DNA of 6,078 nt from a bacterium. Its GTDB lineage: Bacteria; JAMCPX01. Positions 1 through 5,938 of this stretch are shown here, in pieces (position 1 is the stretch's first letter; each line of letters starts with the position of its first letter). The notes beneath the pieces are model-generated. The model was not told the DNA's origin. It was given only the letters and a program-made list of their open reading frames with translations, and searched no databases. The position numbers were made by a program, and so were the translations under genes. The stretch lies in NCBI GenBank assembly GCA_027364825.1, contig DAHXOM010000102.1:1-6078 (forward strand), read 5' to 3'.

Positions 1-1
1 G

Positions 2-430
2 TTCAATATAGCGTGGGAAAGGTCTCAGGGTAAGGGTGCTATAACAGGCGGATTGTTCACGGTTGAACCGGTACCACCTGGTTATTTCTATTTTGATCAC
101 GATCAAACATACACATCCTCGGCAATAGTCAATTACGGGTATGGGCAGTTCTGGAGCATGCTTGATATGGAATACGGCAGCGGCCTGCCGTACGGGTACA
201 ATCAGGTTACGGGTGAGGTCAACTATTTAAGGGTTTCGCCGCACACCATTGCCGGGTTTAATGTCGGATACAACTTCGAAAAGGGATTTTATCTTGGTAA
301 ATCCGATATAGAACTCGATATCGGAAATATCCTGAACACATCGTATCTGATAAACCAGCAAAACGGTTTCAACAATACACACTGGGGCAGTCCGCGTACC
401 ATATCAATTTTGTTTAAAAAATATCTATGA
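2..430 (+). CDS. TonB-dependent outer-membrane receptor, C-terminal part (5' end outside window)
   Basis: The frame is open from the left edge and ends in TGA at 428-430, giving about 142 residues. They alternate short hydrophobic/aromatic beta-strands with Gly/Asn/Tyr-rich turns, as in the last strands of a TonB-dependent receptor barrel. The segment DIGNILNTSYL followed by GF, HWG and PRTISILFKKYL matches the family's closing pattern (a 'NIlNt.Y' strand, then 'G.PR' and a final strand). The last residue is Leu rather than the more usual Phe or Trp. The plug domain and TonB box lie outside, so the ligand (siderophore, cobalamin, other metal complex or sugar) cannot be told. A TTG at 53 is not the real start, because the protein reads through it in frame. 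The gene directly precedes exbB-exbD-tonB, so it is probably the client of that motor and cotranscribed with it. TonB-dependent receptor identity is confident; substrate is unknown. Confidence 0.88.
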   Translation, partial: FNIAWERSQGKGAITGGLFTVEPVPPGYFYFDHDQTYTSSAIVNYGYGQFWSMLDMEYGSGLPYGYNQVTGEVNYLRVSPHTIAGFNVGYNFEKGFYLGKSDIELDIGNILNTSYLINQQNGFNNTHWGSPRTISILFKKYL

Positions 431-438
431 GGTGAACT

Positions 439-1065
439 ATGCAAAACATATCTAATGCATTAAGTTTTTTAATGAAGGGCGGTATAATGATGTATCCCCT
501 TTTGTTCGTATCGGTTGTATCAACGGCATTGATCATCGAAAGGCTGATGTTCTTTGGCAAGATAAACAATCTGGATGTTTCTCTGCTGCAAAAAATAAAG
601 CAACTGATGACGAACAGTAAATTTGATGATGTAAAGATTTTACTCACGTCACAAAAAACACCTGTTGCCGATGTACTGATGACCGGCATTGATAACATTC
701 ATGCCAATGCAAATGACATTGACATTGCAATGGAACAACACGCTGTCAGCATCATACCAAGTCTTGAAAGTAAATTATGGATGCTCGATACCATTATCAC
801 CATGGCCCCCCTGCTCGGGCTGCTCGGGACTATAACCGGTATGATCAATGCATTCCAGATATTCTCCACAAAAGGCTTAAACCAACCGACCGCCATATCC
901 GGCGGTGTCGGGGAGGCGCTCATTGCAACGGCAACAGGGCTGATAATAGCTGTTTTTACGCTGCTGTTCTACAACTATTTCAACACAAAGGTGAGACGCC
1001 TGATAAAAGACATGGAATTTGCCTCCAATGAGTTCGTCAGAATGGTAAAGCAGGTACAGCAATGA
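439..1065 (+). CDS. exbB: ExbB/TolQ/MotA-family proton channel protein
   Basis: This 208-residue inner-membrane protein is the pentameric stator subunit of the TonB-energising motor. Three hydrophobic segments are visible, at about residues 14-36, 114-137 and 158-180, with a cytoplasmic stretch between the first and second. The family hallmark APLLGLLGTITGMI is at 123-136, and GEALIATATGLIIA at 158-171 holds the conserved Glu159 and the polar Thr residues that line the proton path. The length fits the short ExbB/TolQ class. The ATG at 439 has a GAGGTG ribosome-binding site at 429-434 that overlaps the receptor stop codon. The 3' end overlaps exbD by ATGA. TolQ is the main alternative name. 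The receptor upstream and the tonB gene downstream, with no tolA or tolB visible, favour ExbB. Confidence 0.92.
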   Translation: MQNISNALSFLMKGGIMMYPLLFVSVVSTALIIERLMFFGKINNLDVSLLQKIKQLMTNSKFDDVKILLTSQKTPVADVLMTGIDNIHANANDIDIAMEQHAVSIIPSLESKLWMLDTIITMAPLLGLLGTITGMINAFQIFSTKGLNQPTAISGGVGEALIATATGLIIAVFTLLFYNYFNTKVRRLIKDMEFASNEFVRMVKQVQQ

Positions 1066-1466
1066 AGATACGACAATTAGAGCCGCCGAAAAAAGCGAGG
1101 ATAGAGATCATTAACATGATCGATGTGATATTCTTTCTGCTTGTGTTTTTTATGGTCACATCCGCTTCCATCATAGCTATGAAAGGGATTAAGGTGAGCC
1201 TGCCGCACGCATCAACTGCAAAAACAACCGATGCCAAATTCATAACCATCACACTGACAAAAGGGCAGAAGCTGTTCGTCAATGGTAAAGCTACGGACTC
1301 TGAAAAGCTCTCTGCACAGCTATCCAGGGACTTGATTGAGCATCCCGATGATGTGGTTGTGATCAATGCGGATAAAGACTCAAACTATGGAGATGTCGTC
1401 AACATCATGAACATATCCCGGAAGGCAGGGGCAACAAAATTTGCCATTGCAGCCATAACAAAATAA
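1062..1466 (+). CDS. exbD: ExbD/TolR-family biopolymer transport protein
   Basis: This 134-residue protein has a short cytoplasmic N-terminus, one membrane helix (about 18-40) and a periplasmic domain. The helix contains INMIDVIFFLLVFFMV, and its single Asp21 matches the essential protonatable aspartate of ExbD/TolR. The next conserved block is VSLPHA at 45-50. The C-terminal part has INADKDSNYGDVVNIM (101-116), the typical conserved strand-helix of the family. ExbD forms the rotor inside the ExbB pentamer and couples proton flow to TonB. The start is fixed by the ATGA overlap with exbB, so translation is probably coupled. All key residues are present and the gene looks intact. TolR is the alternative name; the neighbouring tonB argues for ExbD. 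Confidence 0.92.
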   Translation: MKIRQLEPPKKARIEIINMIDVIFFLLVFFMVTSASIIAMKGIKVSLPHASTAKTTDAKFITITLTKGQKLFVNGKATDSEKLSAQLSRDLIEHPDDVVVINADKDSNYGDVVNIMNISRKAGATKFAIAAITK

Positions 1467-1470
1467 AATC

Positions 1471-2130
1471 ATGGAAACGGGCCAGGAAAAGAATTTTTTG
1501 ATTGCAGCAATCTCAATTGCAGTTGCATTCCATATTGCAGCATTCTATGCAATCGGATGGTTAGGCCTGTCAAGAAGCAAACAACCCCGGAAGATACTCA
1601 TCCCTGTAACAATGCAGATAAAGCCTTTCGACAATATCAGCAAACCAAGAACACCTGTTCCTATAAATCATATTACCAAGGTGCCGATCCACCCTATAAA
1701 ACCATACCACGAGATTGTTAAAACCGGACACAACAAATTTTTAGCAAGTGCAGGAAAGTCAAATCATGGATTTTCAGTACCTGCCGGTGGGAATATAAAG
1801 GCAGGTACTGTTCTTGCACATCAGGGTACATCTGCCACTTCTACATCAGTATCGCACAACATCTTTCTGCCACCCATACCGATCTTTAATCCTATGCCAG
1901 TTATACCTTCAGACATGCGAACACACATATACAATACATCGGTACGGGTTGAATTTTTTGTAAACAAGGATGCCACATTTACATCGAAACTGCTTTCCTC
2001 TACGGGATATGACGCATTGGACAGGGCTGTAATCAACACACTGAAGAAATGGAAATTTTCCCCTGCCACCATGGACGGTCAAGCGATGCATGGTACTTTA
2101 AAACTGCGGATACAGTTTTCCGTGGATTAA
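1471..2130 (+). CDS. tonB: TonB-family energy transducer
   Basis: This 219-residue periplasm-spanning protein is anchored in the inner membrane by a helix at about 9-31. That helix contains a single His21, equivalent in place to the functionally essential transmembrane His of Escherichia coli TonB. A Pro/Lys/Ile-rich linker follows (about 38-85, with PRTPVPINH and VPIHPIKP), then a low-complexity Gly/Ser/Ala stretch and PPIPIFNPMPVIP at 134-146. The C-terminal TonB domain (about 155-219) is clear: VRVEFFVNKD, then STGYDALDRAVINTLKKWKF and SPA, then a last strand. It should contact the TonB box of the receptor encoded at the start of the window. The start lies 4 bp after the exbD stop, and the bases before it (aaaataaaatc) contain no recognisable Shine-Dalgarno, so reinitiation after exbD is likely. 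It is the last gene of the operon; no clear intrinsic terminator follows. Confidence 0.9.
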   Translation: METGQEKNFLIAAISIAVAFHIAAFYAIGWLGLSRSKQPRKILIPVTMQIKPFDNISKPRTPVPINHITKVPIHPIKPYHEIVKTGHNKFLASAGKSNHGFSVPAGGNIKAGTVLAHQGTSATSTSVSHNIFLPPIPIFNPMPVIPSDMRTHIYNTSVRVEFFVNKDATFTSKLLSSTGYDALDRAVINTLKKWKFSPATMDGQAMHGTLKLRIQFSVD

Positions 2131-2221
2131 CCCAAAAACTGCAAGAGGGAAGTTTGTTCATTCGTTCGGGGCACACAAGCGAAGCTTGGGTCGGAAGGGT
2201 CGTGCGATCCACCTTCTTAAC
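2131..2221. other. Convergent intergenic stretch, no gene seen
   Basis: This non-coding stretch follows the tonB stop. It is richer in GC than the 9-bp array to its right. It contains a small inverted repeat, caagc-gaa-gcttg (2176-2188), and a direct repeat of gggtcg separated by gaa (2188-2193 and 2197-2202). Neither is followed by a T-run on either strand, so no terminator is called. Confidence 0.5.
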
Positions 2222-2257
2222 GATTTAAACAGTTAAAACGGTTCAAACGGTTTAAAC
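2222..2257. repeat. Four tandem 9-bp AT-rich units in a convergent intergenic region
   Basis: Four consecutive 9-bp units are visible: gatttaaac (2222-2230), agttaaaac (2231-2239), ggttcaaac (2240-2248) and ggtttaaac (2249-2257). They fit a loose consensus RRTTNAAAC. The last unit with the next base forms a perfect 10-bp palindrome, ggtttaaacc (2249-2258). The first and last units can also pair (tttaaac at 2224-2230 with gtttaaa at 2250-2256). The array sits between the 3' ends of tonB and the minus-strand gene ending at 2279, so it is not in a promoter of either. It could be a slippage-prone microsatellite-like repeat, a protein-binding site or part of a transcript 3' end. There is no T-run of the kind an intrinsic terminator needs. 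Confidence 0.75.
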
Positions 2258-2278
2258 CACTCTAAGTTCTCTGTACAC

Positions 2279-3274
2279 TCATATCCTCACCGGTATGCGC
2301 GGGTCTTTTATTCTGCTTACGAACTCAAGAGCGGACAAACCCGGCGATGTCAGTGTGGTAAGCTTCCTTTCTCTCTCATAGACGTCAAGCACGAGGTCTG
2401 CGACCTTTGTATTGTAACACCAAAGCTTTTCACCGTCAGGATCCGTATATTCAACGCCTACAAATGATTCGATTGCAGCACTGATATTACCGCTGAAGAT
2501 CATCCCGTCCTTTCTCGAGCTGAACTTCCATACCGGGAATTCGCTGTTACTTTTGTTCCTGAAAAGCCGGACGATGCCGTTCAGATAATAGTCCCTGCCA
2601 AGACACCGCAGGAAGAACAATGTTAATGCAGGGCTAATCCTGCTGCCAAGCTTTATCTGTGCCGAGAGGCCTTCGAATATGGCACCCCCGTCTTCCTTGA
2701 AGATGCTCGAGTTTGCCCATGTCCATCGCTCCGCATGCTTGGTGCCCCACAGGTGAGTCTGCTGTCCCGGCTCGCCCCTGCAGTCGTAGGTCGTACCGTT
2801 AACTTCTACGCTGCCGTAAACCTTTATGCTGAAGTTGGGTGATACAACCTTGGTTTTGGGAACCGGTGTCCTGTACATGAATTTATACGGAAAATGGAAA
2901 AAGGTCTGGAAGACCGGCTCAAACCTGAGGTCCCACGTTATCGAGCCTTCTTGTCCCCTGATCTCTCCCTTTGCACCTGTCTTGGATATAACAGAATTGC
3001 CTATCCTGAATAAGAAGCTGTCTTTTTTTATCTCAGCCTCTGAAACGGGGAAAGTGTTCTTGACCGCCCTGTTGTTTGAGGGATTATTTGAATCGAAAAA
3101 TATGCCCCACAGCTCTGCTACCGGGCTGCCGGAAAACGGTGCGAGCAGGGTGTACCGTATCCAGCAGCCTGTCGAGCTTTCACGGTGGTTAAACTTTATG
3201 TAGTATACCTCATAGTGTCCGGGCCTGCCGTTCCACCTTGTTATGTTGGCTGTTTCAGCCTCTGTGACCTTCAT
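2279..3274 (-). CDS. Putative lipocalin-like protein of the CrtC/AttH/tocopherol-cyclase type
   Basis: This 331-residue protein has no signal peptide or membrane helix and is probably cytoplasmic. It is rich in predicted beta-strands with many Trp, Phe and Tyr residues. Near the N-terminus RWNGRPGHYEVYYIKFNH (13-30) and the following GCWIRYTLLAP and AELWGIFFD look like the opening strands. A central cluster, HLWGTKHAERWTWAN (174-188), has closely spaced His and Trp residues of the kind seen in hydroxyneurosporene synthase (CrtC), AttH and tocopherol-cyclase-like double-barrel proteins. That assignment is from memory of motif style and is tentative; the reaction and substrate are unknown. The ATG at 3274 is the first possible start after an in-frame stop about 20 bases upstream. 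No Shine-Dalgarno is visible before it, but a TATAAA (3292-3297, minus sense) about 17 bases upstream might be a -10 element giving a very short leader. The stop is TGA at 2279-2281, convergent with tonB. Confidence 0.8.
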   Translation of the reverse strand: MKVTEAETANITRWNGRPGHYEVYYIKFNHRESSTGCWIRYTLLAPFSGSPVAELWGIFFDSNNPSNNRAVKNTFPVSEAEIKKDSFLFRIGNSVISKTGAKGEIRGQEGSITWDLRFEPVFQTFFHFPYKFMYRTPVPKTKVVSPNFSIKVYGSVEVNGTTYDCRGEPGQQTHLWGTKHAERWTWANSSIFKEDGGAIFEGLSAQIKLGSRISPALTLFFLRCLGRDYYLNGIVRLFRNKSNSEFPVWKFSSRKDGMIFSGNISAAIESFVGVEYTDPDGEKLWCYNTKVADLVLDVYERERKLTTLTSPGLSALEFVSRIKDPRIPVRI

Positions 3275-3352
3275 ATGGTAAAATACCGACTTTTATACCC
3301 GTGTACAAGAGAAAGAAAATCGTTCTGGCAGACGGGCATACCGGTCATTCGG

Positions 3353-4354
3353 CTATATTTTGAAGAGGAATCCCATGTTGCCGACTATACCCTGTGCACC
3401 GTTTCCGTCAAAGCTGTCGAAAATCGTTTGATAGCCTACCTCCACATAGAGATGCACCGAAGTTGTTCTGAAGAACATGACTCCTCCCCCTAAAAACACC
3501 CCGAGATCAGTTTTGGTATAATTTTCCGTTGCCGGATATAAATTATTACTGCCGGCTGTCGTTCTGGACATATTTAAGAGGTGAAGGCTCACACTGCCGC
3601 CCACAAACGGGGATATATTCTCAATACTCGATATATAATAGCCTCCGATATCCATAATCTTCCAGTCCAGAACATTGGAGTTGCCCGAATTATTCCAGCT
3701 GAACCCCAGCAGGGGTTTGAACTGAAGCATTGCATGATCATTAAGCTCGAAACTGAACATCAAGGCATCCAGATTATTTAAAGGACCCGAATTCAAATAA
3801 GATGATGCAACGGGCACGGTCAATCCCATATCCATTCCCATATAAGCAAAACTATTGACCCTTTGGGGTGTTAATGTCTCCTGTTGTGTAATATTGTTCA
3901 AGGTAACCACATCAGCTGCAGGCTTATTTTGAGCAATGGAATCGGATAACCTTCTCATAACGGCATCAATATCGGATGGGCTCTCTGCATTGAGTGAATT
4001 ATAGAGTAGCGGCTTGCGGGTTTTAACATCAAAAACAGTCGAATCAATAACAATCTTGTTTCCTATAAGGATCATAGTGCCTGTGACAACCTTATCGGCC
4101 CCCTGTGCCCGTGCAATAGGAAGAGCACACGATTCGTCATAACAGGTACTTCCGTTCGTAAAATTACTTGCATCAAGTACCGCAAAGAGCCCTGTCTGTG
4201 CAAGATCCTGCCTCAGAAGATATGCGGCAGCGGTTAATTGTTCTTCCGTCACGCCTATGCCCCTGAAGCCGAATATCATAATCGTATGGTCAGCTGAAAA
4301 TGCAGTGGACGTTTGCAAAAGAAGTATAAAGATGAATAACACTATTTTCTTCAT
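3353..4354 (-). CDS. Secreted protein: CsgG/TolB-N-like domain fused to a probable outer-membrane beta-barrel
   Basis: The 333-residue product starts with a clear Sec signal peptide: MKK, a hydrophobic core, and cleavage after about Ser20-Ala21. Residues about 24-140 resemble the CsgG/TolB-N/LpoB-like fold. They run IMIFGFRGIGV, a helix with YLLRQDLAQTGLFAVLD, then a Cys71/Cys76 pair in CYDESCALPIARAQGADKVV, then TGTMILIGNKIVIDSTVFDV. Related proteins have the same order 'C..(x)CA..IA...GA..VV.G' and a DV.T strand. Residues about 165-333 change to alternating polar/aromatic strands with Asn/Gly turns (for example GGYYISSIENISPFVGGSVS and HLYVEVGYQTIFDSF) and end in FLFKI, suggesting a small OmpA- or OmpW-sized barrel. 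The role is not recognised. An anchored periplasmic sensor or assembly factor is possible. A strong AAGGAGG (4359-4365) just upstream supports the ATG at 4354. Stop is TAG at 3353-3355. Confidence 0.85.
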   Translation of the reverse strand: MKKIVLFIFILLLQTSTAFSADHTIMIFGFRGIGVTEEQLTAAAYLLRQDLAQTGLFAVLDASNFTNGSTCYDESCALPIARAQGADKVVTGTMILIGNKIVIDSTVFDVKTRKPLLYNSLNAESPSDIDAVMRRLSDSIAQNKPAADVVTLNNITQQETLTPQRVNSFAYMGMDMGLTVPVASSYLNSGPLNNLDALMFSFELNDHAMLQFKPLLGFSWNNSGNSNVLDWKIMDIGGYYISSIENISPFVGGSVSLHLLNMSRTTAGSNNLYPATENYTKTDLGVFLGGGVMFFRTTSVHLYVEVGYQTIFDSFDGNGAQGIVGNMGFLFKI

Positions 4355-4358
4355 AGAG

Positions 4359-4365
4359 CCTCCTT
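4359..4365 (-). promoter_or_regulatory. Strong Shine-Dalgarno for the CsgG-like gene
   Basis: On the minus strand the sequence reads AAGGAGG, then four bases, then ATG. It fixes the start at 4354 and is the strongest ribosome-binding site among the downstream minus-strand genes. Confidence 0.8.
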
Positions 4366-4396
4366 CTATCCGCTGAATAAATCCTTACAGTCTGTT

Positions 4397-4415
4397 CTGC
4401 GGTTTCTGACCGCAG
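4397..4415. other. Perfect 7-bp stem hairpin between the permease and CsgG-like genes
   Basis: The sequence ctgcggt-ttctg-accgcag can form a 7-bp stem with a 5-base loop. On the minus strand it lies about 85 bases after the permease stop and about 45 bases before the next start. It is not followed by a T-run, so it is not a standard intrinsic terminator. It could stabilise an mRNA end or act as a leader structure. Confidence 0.45.
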
Positions 4416-4479
4416 TTGATGCCCCCCGATAACGAGATTAACACACCGGTAAATATTTGCAACTATGCGGTACTGATAC

Positions 4480-4498
4480 CCCAGCCGGATCGCCTGGG
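4480..4498 (-). other. Hairpin immediately after the permease stop codon
   Basis: Directly after the permease TAG, the minus strand reads cccag-g-cg-atc-cg-g-ctggg. It can form five outer pairs, one mismatch (G opposite G on this strand) and two inner pairs. No T-run follows, so a role as an intrinsic terminator is doubtful. It may mark the 3' end of the transcript. Confidence 0.35.
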
Positions 4499-5248
4499 CT
4501 ACACCTGGATCCTTTCGAAGAGGCGGCTCCCTATCCACAGAAGTAATGCGGTTAAGACCCCAAGGACAATGAAGTCGGTCGCTACCCCGAAGTCGCTGCC
4601 TGTGGAAAGGAACGCATACCGTAACCCGTCTACCCCGTAACTCATGGGATCGATGCGCGCTATAATATCTATTGCCCTGGGCGCACCCTTGAGCGGAAAG
4701 AGCGCACCTGACAGGAAGAAGACCGGCATAATAAGAAAATTTACTATAAGCTGGAAGCCCTGCATGTCCTCCAGCATCGAGGCAATGGCTATACCGAGCG
4801 ACGTAAACAGTACGGCAACGAGAAATATAAAGAGGAATGCCGCAGGAAGAAGGAGGACGGTATGGGGCCTGAAGCCCACAAATAGGGTCAGCACGAAGAC
4901 CAGCAGGCCTTGCAGAGAGGCTACCGTAGCACCGCCGAAGGTCTTGCCCAGCATGATCTCGAGCCTTGATACCGGGGCCACCATCGTTTCCTTTAAAAAT
5001 CCGAACTGCCTGTCCCAGATTATGTCTATGCCAGAAAAAACCGCCGTGAAAAGGACACTCATCAGTATTATTCCCGGTGCAAGGAACTGCAGGTAGTTCC
5101 CTTCGCCGGCCTTTTTGTAGATCGATGCAAAGCCGAACCCGAAAGCGAGAAGGAAAAGGAGCGGCTGTCCGAGTAAGCCGATGATCCTGGACCTCGACCT
5201 GAAATATTTCTTCAACTGCCGCAGCCATAATATGTAGATCACGCTCAT
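4499..5248 (-). CDS. ABC-2 type transporter permease (DrrB/NodJ/YadH-like)
   Basis: This 249-residue inner-membrane protein has about six hydrophobic segments: 24-42, 56-76, 104-125, 131-157, 167-186 and 224-242. The motif FLKETMVAPVSR (84-95) after the second helix is the coupling segment typical of ABC-2 permeases. FFLSGALFPL (177-186) and the DPMSYGVDGLRYA (200-212) block are also characteristic of the DrrB/NodJ group. Such permeases pair with a DrrA-like ATPase to export drugs, lipids or polysaccharides; the substrate here cannot be told. The start overlaps the upstream ATPase stop in ATGA (5245-5248), with GGAGGT (5257-5262, minus sense) eight bases ahead, so the two were one transcription unit. 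Because the ATPase gene is now broken, this intact permease probably lacks its own engine and native promoter, unless a second ATPase or an element-borne promoter serves it. Confidence 0.92.
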   Translation of the reverse strand: MSVIYILWLRQLKKYFRSRSRIIGLLGQPLLFLLAFGFGFASIYKKAGEGNYLQFLAPGIILMSVLFTAVFSGIDIIWDRQFGFLKETMVAPVSRLEIMLGKTFGGATVASLQGLLVFVLTLFVGFRPHTVLLLPAAFLFIFLVAVLFTSLGIAIASMLEDMQGFQLIVNFLIMPVFFLSGALFPLKGAPRAIDIIARIDPMSYGVDGLRYAFLSTGSDFGVATDFIVLGVLTALLLWIGSRLFERIQV

Positions 5249-5938
5249 TTTCTTTTACCTCCCCACATCTGTCTCATTATCCTCATATGGTCGAGACCGC
5301 TCGCCTCTTCCTCCCTGATGTTTTCCCCGGTCAGCTTCAGGAATGCACCTTCAAGCGAGTTTGCATTTGTCTGTGATTTGAGTTGTTCTGCCGTGCCCAT
5401 CGATACGATCCTTCCGTGGTCGATAATGGCAATGCGTTCCGCTACTTTTTCCGCCTCTTCCATGTAATGGGTTGTCAGAAAGACCGTCATGCCTTCTTTC
5501 TTGTTAATGTCCTTCACGTAGCTCCACAGGTGATTGCGGGTCTGCGGGTCAAGTCCGAGGGTCGGTTCATCCAGAAAAAGGATCGTGGGATGGTGCAGCA
5601 GACCCCGGGCAATTTCCAGCCTCCGTTTCATACCTCCGGAGAAGGTCTTTACGAGATCGTCCTTCCGGTCAAGGAGTCCGACAAACTCCAACAATTCTTC
5701 TATCCGCTGTTTCCTGATGCCCTTGGGGACCTTATAGCAAACAGCATGGAACTGCATGTTTTCCGCGGCAGTAAGGTCATCGTCAAGACTGGGGTCCTGA
5801 AAAACAATCCCGATGGATTTTCTGATCCTGTCCTTGTCTCCTGAAATAGTGCTTCCATTCAGGATTATATCTCCGCTGGTGGGTTTGATCAGGGTCGTCA
5901 GCATTTTTATCGTTGTGGATTTGCCTGCGCCGTTCGGC
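5245..5938 (-). pseudogene. ABC transporter ATP-binding protein (DrrA-like), N-terminus lost at an insertion
   Basis: The remaining 230 residues, from PNGAGKST to the C-terminus, are a well-preserved DrrA/CcmA-type ATPase. Order: Walker A remnant (5914-5937), Q-loop in IGIVFQDPSLDDDLT, signature TFSGGMKRR, Walker B ILFLDEPTLGLDP, and H-loop TTHYMEEAE. Family members have about 40 residues before this point, including the A-loop aromatic, the first strands and the first Gly of GPNGAGKST. Here the Gly position is Gln, and upstream residues (CRMKSESPAECERNIQ) have no resemblance to an ABC domain. The frame nevertheless remains open to the right edge, with possible starts at ATG 5979 or TTG 6069. 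A chimeric protein might be made, but with a damaged P-loop and no A-loop it should not hydrolyse ATP normally. It is immediately upstream of and overlapping the permease gene. Confidence 0.8.
5257..5262 (-). promoter_or_regulatory. Shine-Dalgarno for the permease inside the ATPase 3' end
   Basis: GGAGGT on the minus strand lies eight bases before the permease ATG and within the last codons of the ATPase gene. The permease could therefore still be translated independently of the broken ATPase reading frame, provided it is transcribed. Confidence 0.75.

Noticed and set aside
53..430. Independent small gene starting at TTG 53
   Set aside because: The frame is open from position 2 and the sequence reads continuously as a receptor barrel, so this is the end of a longer gene.
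2176..2188. Terminator hairpin downstream of tonB
   Set aside because: The stem is only 5 bp and is followed by GGG rather than a T-run on the plus strand; no T-run in minus sense either.
2826..3203. A 125-codon plus-strand open frame
   Set aside because: It is antisense to the lipocalin-like gene, whose start, stop and Trp/His motifs make a better gene.
3331..3346. Intrinsic terminator after the CsgG-like gene
   Set aside because: The stem gacgggcataccggtc has five pairs and a mismatch, and the T-rich stretch in the minus sense begins about 10 bases later, so it does not meet the usual pattern.
4644..5096. A 150-codon plus-strand open frame
   Set aside because: It is antisense to the permease, basic and low in hydrophobic order; a shadow frame.
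4290..5228. A 312-codon minus-strand open frame overlapping the permease and the CsgG-like gene start
   Set aside because: Its translation is Arg/Pro/Cys-rich with no membrane or domain pattern. It is an alternative frame of the clear ABC-2 permease.
5383..5844. A 153-codon plus-strand open frame
   Set aside because: It lies antisense to conserved ABC ATPase motifs and its product has no recognisable features.
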